DNA of 42,609 bases from Herbaspirillum sp. ASV7 (GCF_016429215.1 NZ_JAELUH010000042.1:1-42609); one strand, 5' to 3'. Positions 26,600 to 35,754 are shown, counted from the first letter of the stretch. Notes: generated by a model from the letters alone, not told the origin. Made by a program: numbers and translations.

Positions 26600-26800
26600 C
26601 TAGATCATGCGCATCGTTCCCGCCGCGAAGCAGGGCGCGATCTCGCCTTCGGTCCAGTCGCGGATGATGACGCTCCCCAACAGCACGCGGTACTCGCACA
26701 GCCGGCCCTTGTCGGGATGCAGGACGATACGGCTATGGATCTCGTATTGGGTGCCATTGATGCTCGTGCTCAGGGCGACTTCATCGATGATTTCATTCAT
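26600..26800 (-). CDS. Small conserved-looking protein of unknown function, co-transcribed with the CheY-like gene
   Basis: 66 residues (MNEIIDEVALSTSINGTQYE at the start). The ATG at 26800 is preceded by GGAG at a good distance and lies 26 bp after the stop of the CheY-like gene on the same strand, which supports a real gene. It has no signal peptide or membrane helix; the pattern suggests a small alpha/beta protein with an aromatic/charged middle (YRVLLGSVIIRDWTEGEIAP). I do not recognise a family. The context suggests an accessory to the response regulator. Confidence 0.65.
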   Translation of the reverse strand: MNEIIDEVALSTSINGTQYEIHSRIVLHPDKGRLCEYRVLLGSVIIRDWTEGEIAPCFAAGTMRMI

Positions 26801-26826
26801 GGGATGGCTCCGCGCGGAAATCGGAT

Positions 26827-27231
26827 TTACTGGCCCAGCTGGGCACGGCGCGCCAGGATCTTCTGGATCTTGTCACCCAGCGTGGCGGCATTGAAGGGCT
26901 TGACGATGTAGCCATCGGCCCCGGCTTCGGCGGCGGCAACGATGTTTTCCTTCTTGGCCTCGGCGGTGATCATCAGTACCGGCAGGTGGGCGTGCTTGCT
27001 GCTCTCGCGGATCTTCTTGAGCAACTGCAGGCCATCCAGATTGGGCATGTTCCAGTCGGTGATGACGAAGCTGATGGGGGCCGTCCCGCCCTCAAGCATC
27101 TTCCAGGCGCTGGCGCCATCGTCGGCGTCGGTGCTCTTGCTGAATTCAAGCTCCTTGAGCAGGGCATTGACGATGCGGCGCATCGTGGAAAAGTCATCGA
27201 CGACGAGGAAGTGCTGCTCATTCTGGGACAT
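26827..27231 (-). CDS. CheY-like single-domain response regulator
   Basis: 134 residues forming only a receiver domain. The acidic pair D12-D13 ([17 protein letters not shown], very close to CheY), phospho-acceptor D59 ([12 protein letters not shown]), T89 ([12 protein letters not shown]) and K111 (YIVKPF) are all present. The FSTMRRIV stretch and the MITAEA segment are diagnostic of CheY over other receivers. AGGAG lies 6 bases before the ATG at 27231. It is away from any flagellar or che cluster here. It may relay a chemotaxis or c-di-GMP-related signal, being convergent with a GGDEF-EAL gene and near two chemoreceptors. It may be a motor-binding CheY or a phosphate sink. Confidence 0.9.
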   Translation of the reverse strand: MSQNEQHFLVVDDFSTMRRIVNALLKELEFSKSTDADDGASAWKMLEGGTAPISFVITDWNMPNLDGLQLLKKIRESSKHAHLPVLMITAEAKKENIVAAAEAGADGYIVKPFNAATLGDKIQKILARRAQLGQ

Positions 27232-28125
27232 GAGAACTCCTGATGGGTGTAGATTTATCGTAAATGATTAAATCTATTTATAATTTGCAAAATTCTCCGT
27301 TTTCTCCCTCCTGGCTACTATCAGGATTTTCCTTATTGTGATCTTTTATAGCTAATTTGTTCATTATATTGGCAAACGTCCCTCATCTATGATTTATCAA
27401 CGCTCAACTCCTGATATTGGGCTACGCGTACATCTTCATGGGTAAAATTGAAATTGATAAAAATAACATTTTAAAATCAATTTTTCATGAGGAGATATTG
27501 CGAAAACATCAATAAATTGTCTTTATATGTAGACAAAAAGATAATTAATGTTAGAATAAATTAACCATGTTGCTGTTATGGTTAATTTTTCATTGTTGGG
27601 CAACAAAGCTGTTGAGACGGTAACTGCTGCCATGTCCGGATTTCCTTCGGGGGGAGGACGCGGAGGTGGCAAGCCTGGTGGCCGTCCAATCTCGTCGTCG
27701 CTGGGAATGAACGACATCGTCCATTGAGGCGGCTCTGCCGGCCTCGCCGACGATGCAGGCTTGCCGGGTTATTCGGCGCTGCCGCATCGCTTCCCATCCC
27801 GAGCTGAATTGATCCATCCACCGCTGCGAGGATGCTGCGTCGCCTGTGTCGACCAGCCGTCCGGTGCAGACACGTCCTGTGTCGGTCATCCATGCGAAGC
27901 AGTCTTTCGCGAGGAGGGGTGTGTACGCCCGAAAACCCGCACCAGCTCTGGATGTCAGCTTGTGTCATGACGTGTCAGGTCAGGTCGTGATTTGTCAGCC
28001 TCGGCGAGTCCTAAACAAAGAAAATTCGTCGTCCAAGGGAAACCAGGATGCGCGGGCGACCGTCGGCGGCCGGAGCGGCTACCGGTCCGAATGGTCGGTT
28101 CGATCACCATTGACTCTGTAAGCTT
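27232..28125. other. Gene-poor region before the giant surface locus, AT-rich in its first half
   Basis: About 890 bp between divergent genes. From 27241 to about 27600 the sequence is markedly AT-rich, unlike the rest of the window. It holds an inverted repeat GATTTA-N11-TAAATC (27252-27274), a hairpin with T-run (27558-27590) and a short AT-rich frame (27438-27515, 25 codons, MGKIEIDKNNILKS...). From about 27600 to 28125 composition returns to normal. There is a 31-codon glycine-rich frame (27632-27727) without a ribosome site, TGTCA-type repeats near 27961-27995, and an inverted repeat AATGGT-N10-ACCATT (28090-28111) just before the giant gene. No longer frame looks like a gene. It may be a long regulatory leader and a silenced, acquired segment. 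Confidence 0.6.
27558..27590. promoter_or_regulatory. AT-rich perfect hairpin with T-run
   Basis: An 11-bp stem AAATTAACCAT / ATGGTTAATTT with a 9-base loop, ending in TTTTT on the plus strand. It could end a transcript coming from the AT-rich segment, or be an operator because its arms contain GGTTAA. Confidence 0.5.
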
Positions 28126-31100
28126 ATGTTCGACTCCAGACTGTTGGGCCGTCTTGCTGGCCTGTTGCCTTCCCGCTCTTCGCTGGCCACCGCGCTGGTG
28201 GCATTGGCCGCACTGGCCCATGGCGCTCCCGCGCTGGCGGCGCTCGATGTCTCCATGAGCGTGGCGCCGGGTTATAACAATCCCATCAATCCCGGTGATG
28301 TCACGGCCTTCCGCATCACGCTCACCAATAGCGATCCCAGCGGCCCGGTGACCGGCGTGGGCTTCACCGACACCATGCCCGCCAGTCTGAAGGTGGCTGG
28401 CGTGGGCGTGAGGAACTTCGTGTGTACCGATGGCAGCGGCAACGTCAATCTGGCGCCAGCCGGTACGCTCAGCGCCGTCCTGGGGAGCAGCCAGATTTCC
28501 CTGGCGGGGGCCAGCGTGCCGGACGCCTTGCTCAACGGCGCCAACGGGCGCTGCGATATCGATGTCGAAGTGAGTTCCATGGCCGTCGGTACGGCACCGG
28601 TCAATACCATCGCAGCCCATACCGTCAGCGGTACCGACAATGGCGGCAACGCAGTGAACAACGCCAACCAGGCGCAGCAATCGATCAACATCAACAACAT
28701 TGCCTTGCCGACCATCAGCAAGAGCTTTTCGGCCGCGACCGTCCTGAGCAATGAAGGCAGGGTGCGCCTGTCGATTGTCATCGGCAATCCGGCCGGTGTG
28801 GTCCTGCCGCTCAATGGCGCCGGTGACTCGCCGGGCTTCGCCATCCGCGACAACCTGCCTGGCGGCCTGCAGGTGGCGGCTACGCCCAATGCCACGGCTA
28901 CGTGTAGCGGCGGGGGCAGCGCGCCCAGCTTCAGTCCGGCTGCAGGCGCCACCAGCCTGCTGGCCATCGGCGGCACCGTGGCCGCTGGCGGCAGTTGTAC
29001 CCTGGCCGTGGATGTGATCGGCACCAGCACCGCAGGCCACTACAGCAACACGGTCAGCAACGTCATCAGCCGCACGGCCGACTTCGGCAATCAGCGTGGC
29101 CTGGTGCCGGCCAACGATGCCACTGCGTCGCTGTCGGTGGTGTCGCTGCTGCAGGTATCCAAGCAGTTCTCGCCCGGCACCATCAGTGCCAACCAGAATG
29201 CGACCTTGACCATCACGCTGCGCAACGCCAGCACGGTGTCCAGTATCCCCCTGCTGAGCCTGAGCGACTCGCCCATCGATGGCGTGGGCAACATCGCCAA
29301 TGGCGGCCTGCAGGTCGGCACGCCCACCACCACCTGCCCGGCTGCCAGCGTCGCGCCCACCGCCGGCAACTATGGCGTGAGCCTCAGCGGAAGCGGTTCC
29401 CTGGCGCCCGGCGCCAGCTGCACCATCACCGTCCCCTTCACGGGCACGCTCGCCACGCCCGGTACACCCCAGACCTTTACCAATACCATCGCCGAAGGCG
29501 CGGTCAATACCGGCGGCTCCGGCGTGGTCAGCCAGACGGCCACGCACAGCGTGACCGTGGTGGACCAGCTGCTGGTGGGCAAGAGCGCCACGCCGCAGTA
29601 CGTGGCGCCGGGCAACCCCGTCCGCTACGCGGTAACGGTGAACAATTACTCGTCCGCCGCCAAGAGCAATGTGGTGGTGCACGATACCCTGCCGGCTGGT
29701 ATGGTCGGCCTGTCCTCGCCGGCGCCCTCGATAGCCGGTACCGGCTGTACGCTGACCGGTAGCGATATCTCCCCCACCAACAACGACCTGCACTTCACCA
29801 TCGGCAACCTGCCGGCCGGTTCAGGGGCATCGCCGGGCGTGTGCGTGCTGACCTTCTGGGCCATGCTGCCCAAGAACGCCAGCAGCGCCACCACCATCAC
29901 CAACGGGCTGCCTGCCGGATCGGTCGGCAATGGCGCTACCAGCAACTCCAACTCAGCCAGTGCCGGCATCACCGTGGTCGATGCCCTGACCATCGGCAAG
30001 ATCTTCAATCCGTCCAACGCCTTCGAGGGCACGGTATCGGTACTGACACTGACCGTCACCAATACCACCGCCAATACCATCAGCAACCTGCAATTCACCG
30101 ACCTGCTGCCGCTGGGCACGGGCGGCAACCAGCTGGTGGTGGCCAATCCGGCCGATGCCTCGACCAGCTGCAATGGCGGTATCGTCACCGCCGCGCCGGG
30201 GTCGAACAGCATCGCGCTGACGGGCGCATCGCTGGCCGGTCGCAGCGGCAACGGCACCGGCGCCTATAGCACCTGCCAGGTACAGGTGAAGGTGATCGGT
30301 CCGGCCGATACCTATACCAATACGCTGGCGGCAGGCGCATTGACCGGCTCATCCACCTTTGCCGATGGCGCTACGGTGAACCTGTCCAGTCCCGGTCCGG
30401 TGTCGGCCTCGCTGGTCTATGGCGCGGCGCTGCAGGCGTCCAAGAGTTTCAGTCCGGCCACCATCAGTGCCGGCGGCCGCTCCACCGTGCGCATCTCGCT
30501 GGCCAACATCGGCACCGGCACCCTGAACAACGTCAGCGCCATCGACCCGCTGCCGGCCAACATGACGCTGGCCTCGCCCACCAATGCCTACAGCACCTGC
30601 GCTGGCGCACCCAGCATCACGGCCGTGGCCGGCGCCGCCAGTGCCTCGATTGCCGGCGTGGTGTTGCCGGCCAGCGGTCGCTGCGACTTCCTCTTCGACG
30701 TCACCGGCACCGGTGCGGCGGCCTGGGTCAATACCATTCCGGTGGGTAACGTCACGGCCACCGGAGGCGTGCGCAATACCAGCGCCGTCACCGCCACGCT
30801 CAACAACAGCACCAGCGGTGCCGTGTCGGTGACCAACAATACCAATCCCAACAACCTGTCGGCACCGGGTCAATCCAGCGTGCTGACCGTGAGCATCCAG
30901 AACGGTGGCTCGCTGAACCTGACTGGCCTGAGACTGGCCAATTACTTTACCGTCGGTGGTGTCGCCAACGGCACGCCGACCGGCATGCAACTGTCGTCGC
31001 AGCCCGCATTGACGACGACCTGCCAGGGCGGCATCGTCAGCGCCGGCAGCGATGGTGCCAGCATCCTGCTCTCCAATGCCAACCTGGCCGCCGGCCAGAG

Positions 31101-34100
31101 CTGCACCATCACGGCCAACGTGACCATGATCACCACCGGCACCGTGCAGGACACCATCCCGGCCGGGGCCATCATCAACGACCAGGCCATCACCAACGCT
31201 ACCGCAACCGTGACCAGCCTGTCGGCCAGCGGCAATATCGGCGTGACCAAGTCCTTCACGCCCCAGGTAGTCACGCCCGGCAGCATCTCGCGCCTGCGCC
31301 TGACACTGCTCAATGCCGTGGCCCTGCCGCTGACCAACCTGGCAGCCGTCGATAACCTGCCTGCCGGCGTGACCGTGGCCGCCAATCCAAACGCCAGCAC
31401 CACCTGCGCCGGCGCGATCGTCTCGACCACCAGTGGCCAGGTGCAGGTCACCGGTGGCTCATTGCCGGCGGCCTCGGGCGGTGTGTCGCAGAGCTGCATC
31501 GCCGAAGTCGATGTCCTGGTGGCAGCTGCCGGCAGCTATGTCAACGTGATCGGCACCGGCCAGGTCACCGGCACCATCGGCAATGGCAGCGCCAGCAATC
31601 CGGTAGCGGCCAGTGCCACCGTGCAGGCGCGCGACCCGGCCGTGATCGCCAAGTCGTTCTCGCCGACCCAGGTGTCGCCGGGCACGCCCTCCACGGCCAC
31701 CATCACCATCAGCAATCCCAACGCCATCGCGCTGACCGCCGCCGCCCTCACCGATAATCTGCCCGCCAATGTGGTGGTCGCGCAGACCCCCAACGCCTCG
31801 ACCACCTGCGTGGGCGGCTATGTGAGCGCACCCGTCTCGGCCACCTCGGTGGCCCTGACCGGCGCCACCATTCCCGCCAATGGCGCCTGCGTGGTCAGGT
31901 TCGATGTGGTGAGCAACATCGCCGGCATCTACACCAATACCATCCCGGCCGGTGGCCTCACCAGCAAGGAAGGCGTGACCAACCAGAACCCGGCCAGCGC
32001 CACGCTCACGCTGCTGGATCCGCCCTCGGTGAACAAGCAGTTCAATCCCGTCTCGATCACCTCGGGCGGCGTCTCGACGCTGACCATCGTGCTGGGCAAC
32101 ACCAACGCGACCGCCGCCACGCTTACCGCCGACCTGGTCGATACCTTGCCGACGTCGCCCGGCCCCATCGTGGTCGCCGCCACTCCCAACCTGGGCGGAA
32201 CCTGCACCACCGCGCGCGTGACGGCCACGGCCGGCGCGGGCAGCATCAGCTACAGCAGCGGATCGACCATCCCCGCCGGCGGCTGCACCATCACCGTCGA
32301 TGTGACCGGCACCACGGCGGGCAGCTACAACAACTTCATTGCCTCGGCCGCGCTCAAGACCAATGCCGGCAACAACGTCCAGCCGGCCAGTGCCAACCTG
32401 GTCATCAGCCCGCTGGGCTATATCTCGGGCAAGGTCTTCCGTGACAACAACGTGGTTCCCAACGGCAGTTTCGAGCAGGGTATCGATACCGGCCTGGCCA
32501 ATGTCGTAGTGCAGCTCAGCGGCACCAGCTATGGTCCGGACGGCATTGCCGGTACCGGGGACGACACTACGGTGAGCCGCCAGGCCTTGACCGATGCGCT
32601 GGGCAATTATTCCTTCACGGGTCTGTATGCCGGCAACTACATGGTCACCGAGCCCAACCAGCCGGCCGGCACCAACAATGGCATCACCACCGCCGGCCCC
32701 ATTGCAGGGGGCAGCGGCACGCCGGGTAGCGCCACCTCACTTGCGGTCACGCCCAGCCGCATCTCGGGCATCGTCCTGCAGCGCGATGGCAGCGGCCAGG
32801 TGTCGTCCTCGCCGAACAACAACTTCGCCGAGGTCGCACCTTCGTCGATCTCGGGCATTGTCTTCCTCGACCAGAACAACAACGGTGTCAAGGACCTGGC
32901 CGACACGGCCCTGGCCGGCGTGAGCATCCAGCTGCTCAATGCCGCCGGCACCGTCGTGGCCAGTACCACCACCGATGCCAATGGCGCCTACTCCTTTACC
33001 AACCTGGCCCCCGGTACCTATTCCGTGCTGCAACCGACCCAGCCGGCCAATACCGCCAACGGCCTGACCATCGCCGGTGCGGTCGGCCATGGTGGCACCG
33101 CAGGCAGCGTGACCGGACCGGCCACCCTGCCCAGCCGCATCTCCGGCATCGTGCTGCCCCCGGGCACCGATAGCAGCGGCAACAACTTCGCCGAAGTCCC
33201 CAGTGGCCGCCAGGTCATGGGCCGGGTCTTCGCAGATGGCAACAATGACGGCGTGTTCAACAACAGCGACAGCGGCCTCGCAGGCGTGACCATCAACCTG
33301 ACCGGCACCGATGTGAACGGCAACCCGGTGAGCCGGACCACCACCACCGGCGCCGATGGCCGCTACAGCTTCGCCGGCCTGCCCGAAGGCACTTACACCG
33401 TGACCGAGCCGACCCAGCCGCCGCGCACCACCAACGGCATCACCACGGCCGGCAGCACAGGTGGCACGGCCACGCCGCTAGCCACGCTGCCCTCGGCCAT
33501 CAGCGGCATCAACCTGACCGGTCTCAACACCGTCTCGGTGGACAACAACTTCGCCGAAGTGCCCTTGCTGGTGGGCGCGGTCGCGGGCCGGGTGTATGTG
33601 GATACCAATGGCAATGGCGTGATCGATGCCGGTGAAACCGGTATCGCCGGCGTCACCGTCAAGCTCAGCGGCACCGATGCCAATGGCAATGCCGTCAACC
33701 TGAGCACCACCACGGCCGCCGACGGCAGCTACAGCTTCAGCAACCTGCAGCCCAGCAACGGCAGTGGCTACACCCTCAGCGAAATCCAGCCGGCCCTCTA
33801 TGCCGATGGCCGCACCACCATTGGCGCGGGCAATCCGGGTGTGCTGGCCTCGGCCAAGCCGGTGCTGTCCAACAATGCCGACATCATCCGCAACGTGGTC
33901 GTACTGGCCGGCGACAACCTGCAGAACTACAACTTCGGCGAGGGCGGCGCACTATCCCTGCGTCCGCCCATCGTCAATGGTTACGTCTATCTCGATAGCA
34001 GCCATACCCGCGTGCGTGCCAACGACGGCAGTTCCGCCGGCGTGGCCGGATGGACCGTCACGCTGACCCGGGCCGGTACCCTGATCTGCACGGTCACCAC

Positions 34101-35754
34101 CGACGCCAATGGCTTCTACCAGTTCGACAACCTGCATTGCCCGGGTTACGAAGTGTCGGGCCTGCCGACCGGCAGCAACTTCATGATCAGTTTCTCGCGC
34201 AACGGCAATGTGCTGCCGCAGACGCCGACCTCGGGAGACAACCGTGGTACCGCCAACACGGGCGGCACCATCACCGGCATCACGCTGGTGGCGGCTGACC
34301 AGGTGGTGGAGCAGAACCTGCCGCTGGACCCTTCCGGCGTGGTGTATGACGCCCAGAGCCGCAAGCCCGTGGCCGGCGCCACCGTGACCATCGCCGGTCC
34401 GGCCGGCTTCAATCCGGCCGTCCACCTGGTCGGTGGTAGTGCCAGCCAGGTCACCGGCAGTGATGGCTTCTACCAGTTCCTGCTGCAGAATGCCTTCCCG
34501 GCCGGTGTCTATACGCTGACCGTGACCAGCCCGGCCGGCTACCTGCCGGGCGTCTCCGGCGCCATGCCGCCCTGCAATGGCACGGTGACCGTGGGGGCCG
34601 CTCCCAATCCGGCACTGGTCCAGGCCAGCAACACCGCCCCGGCGAGCTCGGTGGCGCTGGCCAATCCGGCCGCCTGCGTGGGCATCGTCGCCGGCGGTGC
34701 TGCCACCACGCAGTATTACCTGAGCTTCTTCATCAGCGCGGCCTCGGCGGACATCCTCAACAACCATATCCCGCTGGACCCGGGCAACAGCGACGTGATC
34801 ACCGTCATCAAGAGCACGCCGATGATCAACGTCTCGCGCGGTGACCTGGTGCCTTACACCATCACGGCCATCAACAACAAGGCCTATGCCATCTCGGCAG
34901 TGACGGTACGTGACCAGATCCCGGCCGGCTTCAAGTACCGCAGCGGCAGCGCCACCTACAACGGCGTGCGCGCCGAACCCGCCGTCAGCGGCCGCACCCT
35001 GAGCTGGACCGGCCAGAACTTCGCCGCCAACGAAAAGAAGGTCTATCGCCTCATCCTGGTGGTAGGCACCGGCGTGGGTGACGGCACCTACACCAACCAG
35101 GCCTGGGCGGCCAACAGCAGCAACACGCTGCTCTCGCGCATCGCCGAAGCCCAGGTGCGCGTCGTGCCTGATCCGACCTTCGATTGCCCGGACATCATCG
35201 GCAAGGTCTTCGATGACCGTAACGCCAACGGTTACCAGGACCAGGATGAGCCCGGCATCCCTGCAGTGCGCGTGGTGACCCCGCGTGGCCTGCTGGTGAT
35301 GACGGATTCGGAAGGGCGCTTCCATGTGCCTTGTCCGGACATACCCAACCAGGACCGCGGCGCCAACTTCGTGATGAAGCTTGATGAGCGCACCCTGCCC
35401 AGCGGCTATCGCCTCACCACCGAGAACCCGCGTGACGTGCGCATCACCCGTGGCAAGGTCACCAAGCTCAACTTCGGCGCGACGATCCATCGCGTGGTGC
35501 GCCTGGAACTGTCGGATGCCGCCTTCATCGATGGCCAGACCGTGCTGCAGCCGCAATGGCAACAGCAGATGGCGGCCCTGCCCGAACAACTCAAGCAGCG
35601 TCCCTCCGTGGTGCGCCTGGCCTACCAGCGCGGCAGCGGCGCTGCCGAACTGGTGCGCGCGCGCATGGAAGCGATACGCCAGCGCATCCAGGATGACTGG
35701 CACGCACAGAAGGGGGCTTACACGCTGAACATCGAAATCGAGGATGCACAATGA
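28126..35754 (+). CDS. Giant secreted DUF11 / SdrD-B repeat surface protein
   Basis: 2542 residues. An in-frame stop lies 12 bases before the ATG at 28126 (ribosome site weak), so the start is fixed. A signal peptide (1-39, ending APALA) precedes ten DUF11-type modules beginning near residues 40, 193, 341, 481, 620, 768, 899, 1037, 1171 and 1298. Each opens with a K-x-F-x-P-like strand and carries two cysteines. SdrD-B/Cna-B-like modules follow near 1431, 1574, 1696, 1819, 1948 and 2070, several with Ca-binding-type loops (DQNNNGVKD, DTNGNGVID). Then come a cysteine-free DUF11 module (2220-2350), one more SdrD-B-like module (DDRNANGYQDQDEPG, 2356) and a degenerate OmpA-like tail (2457-2542). 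No LPXTG or autotransporter barrel is present. I infer a long extracellular or periplasm-spanning stalk or adhesin. The stop overlaps the next gene's start (ATGA). Confidence 0.93.
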   Translation: MFDSRLLGRLAGLLPSRSSLATALVALAALAHGAPALAALDVSMSVAPGYNNPINPGDVTAFRITLTNSDPSGPVTGVGFTDTMPASLKVAGVGVRNFVCTDGSGNVNLAPAGTLSAVLGSSQISLAGASVPDALLNGANGRCDIDVEVSSMAVGTAPVNTIAAHTVSGTDNGGNAVNNANQAQQSININNIALPTISKSFSAATVLSNEGRVRLSIVIGNPAGVVLPLNGAGDSPGFAIRDNLPGGLQVAATPNATATCSGGGSAPSFSPAAGATSLLAIGGTVAAGGSCTLAVDVIGTSTAGHYSNTVSNVISRTADFGNQRGLVPANDATASLSVVSLLQVSKQFSPGTISANQNATLTITLRNASTVSSIPLLSLSDSPIDGVGNIANGGLQVGTPTTTCPAASVAPTAGNYGVSLSGSGSLAPGASCTITVPFTGTLATPGTPQTFTNTIAEGAVNTGGSGVVSQTATHSVTVVDQLLVGKSATPQYVAPGNPVRYAVTVNNYSSAAKSNVVVHDTLPAGMVGLSSPAPSIAGTGCTLTGSDISPTNNDLHFTIGNLPAGSGASPGVCVLTFWAMLPKNASSATTITNGLPAGSVGNGATSNSNSASAGITVVDALTIGKIFNPSNAFEGTVSVLTLTVTNTTANTISNLQFTDLLPLGTGGNQLVVANPADASTSCNGGIVTAAPGSNSIALTGASLAGRSGNGTGAYSTCQVQVKVIGPADTYTNTLAAGALTGSSTFADGATVNLSSPGPVSASLVYGAALQASKSFSPATISAGGRSTVRISLANIGTGTLNNVSAIDPLPANMTLASPTNAYSTCAGAPSITAVAGAASASIAGVVLPASGRCDFLFDVTGTGAAAWVNTIPVGNVTATGGVRNTSAVTATLNNSTSGAVSVTNNTNPNNLSAPGQSSVLTVSIQNGGSLNLTGLRLANYFTVGGVANGTPTGMQLSSQPALTTTCQGGIVSAGSDGASILLSNANLAAGQSCTITANVTMITTGTVQDTIPAGAIINDQAITNATATVTSLSASGNIGVTKSFTPQVVTPGSISRLRLTLLNAVALPLTNLAAVDNLPAGVTVAANPNASTTCAGAIVSTTSGQVQVTGGSLPAASGGVSQSCIAEVDVLVAAAGSYVNVIGTGQVTGTIGNGSASNPVAASATVQARDPAVIAKSFSPTQVSPGTPSTATITISNPNAIALTAAALTDNLPANVVVAQTPNASTTCVGGYVSAPVSATSVALTGATIPANGACVVRFDVVSNIAGIYTNTIPAGGLTSKEGVTNQNPASATLTLLDPPSVNKQFNPVSITSGGVSTLTIVLGNTNATAATLTADLVDTLPTSPGPIVVAATPNLGGTCTTARVTATAGAGSISYSSGSTIPAGGCTITVDVTGTTAGSYNNFIASAALKTNAGNNVQPASANLVISPLGYISGKVFRDNNVVPNGSFEQGIDTGLANVVVQLSGTSYGPDGIAGTGDDTTVSRQALTDALGNYSFTGLYAGNYMVTEPNQPAGTNNGITTAGPIAGGSGTPGSATSLAVTPSRISGIVLQRDGSGQVSSSPNNNFAEVAPSSISGIVFLDQNNNGVKDLADTALAGVSIQLLNAAGTVVASTTTDANGAYSFTNLAPGTYSVLQPTQPANTANGLTIAGAVGHGGTAGSVTGPATLPSRISGIVLPPGTDSSGNNFAEVPSGRQVMGRVFADGNNDGVFNNSDSGLAGVTINLTGTDVNGNPVSRTTTTGADGRYSFAGLPEGTYTVTEPTQPPRTTNGITTAGSTGGTATPLATLPSAISGINLTGLNTVSVDNNFAEVPLLVGAVAGRVYVDTNGNGVIDAGETGIAGVTVKLSGTDANGNAVNLSTTTAADGSYSFSNLQPSNGSGYTLSEIQPALYADGRTTIGAGNPGVLASAKPVLSNNADIIRNVVVLAGDNLQNYNFGEGGALSLRPPIVNGYVYLDSSHTRVRANDGSSAGVAGWTVTLTRAGTLICTVTTDANGFYQFDNLHCPGYEVSGLPTGSNFMISFSRNGNVLPQTPTSGDNRGTANTGGTITGITLVAADQVVEQNLPLDPSGVVYDAQSRKPVAGATVTIAGPAGFNPAVHLVGGSASQVTGSDGFYQFLLQNAFPAGVYTLTVTSPAGYLPGVSGAMPPCNGTVTVGAAPNPALVQASNTAPASSVALANPAACVGIVAGGAATTQYYLSFFISAASADILNNHIPLDPGNSDVITVIKSTPMINVSRGDLVPYTITAINNKAYAISAVTVRDQIPAGFKYRSGSATYNGVRAEPAVSGRTLSWTGQNFAANEKKVYRLILVVGTGVGDGTYTNQAWAANSSNTLLSRIAEAQVRVVPDPTFDCPDIIGKVFDDRNANGYQDQDEPGIPAVRVVTPRGLLVMTDSEGRFHVPCPDIPNQDRGANFVMKLDERTLPSGYRLTTENPRDVRITRGKVTKLNFGATIHRVVRLELSDAAFIDGQTVLQPQWQQQMAALPEQLKQRPSVVRLAYQRGSGAAELVRARMEAIRQRIQDDWHAQKGAYTLNIEIEDAQ

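Noticed and set aside
24330..26699. 789-codon minus-strand frame over the GGDEF-EAL gene, including a Lys/Asn-rich stretch
   Set aside because: It is a shadow of the GGDEF-EAL gene running into the CT-rich spacer, with no start support.
27582..27968. Minus-strand frame of 128 codons in the spacer before the giant gene
   Set aside because: Composition and lack of a ribosome site look like random translation of GC-rich spacer; the overlapping frames on both strands are equally unconvincing.
28240..35290. Nucleotide repeats within the giant gene as a CRISPR or satellite array
   Set aside because: The repeats are protein modules of 130-150 codons with diverged DNA, not short identical units with spacers.
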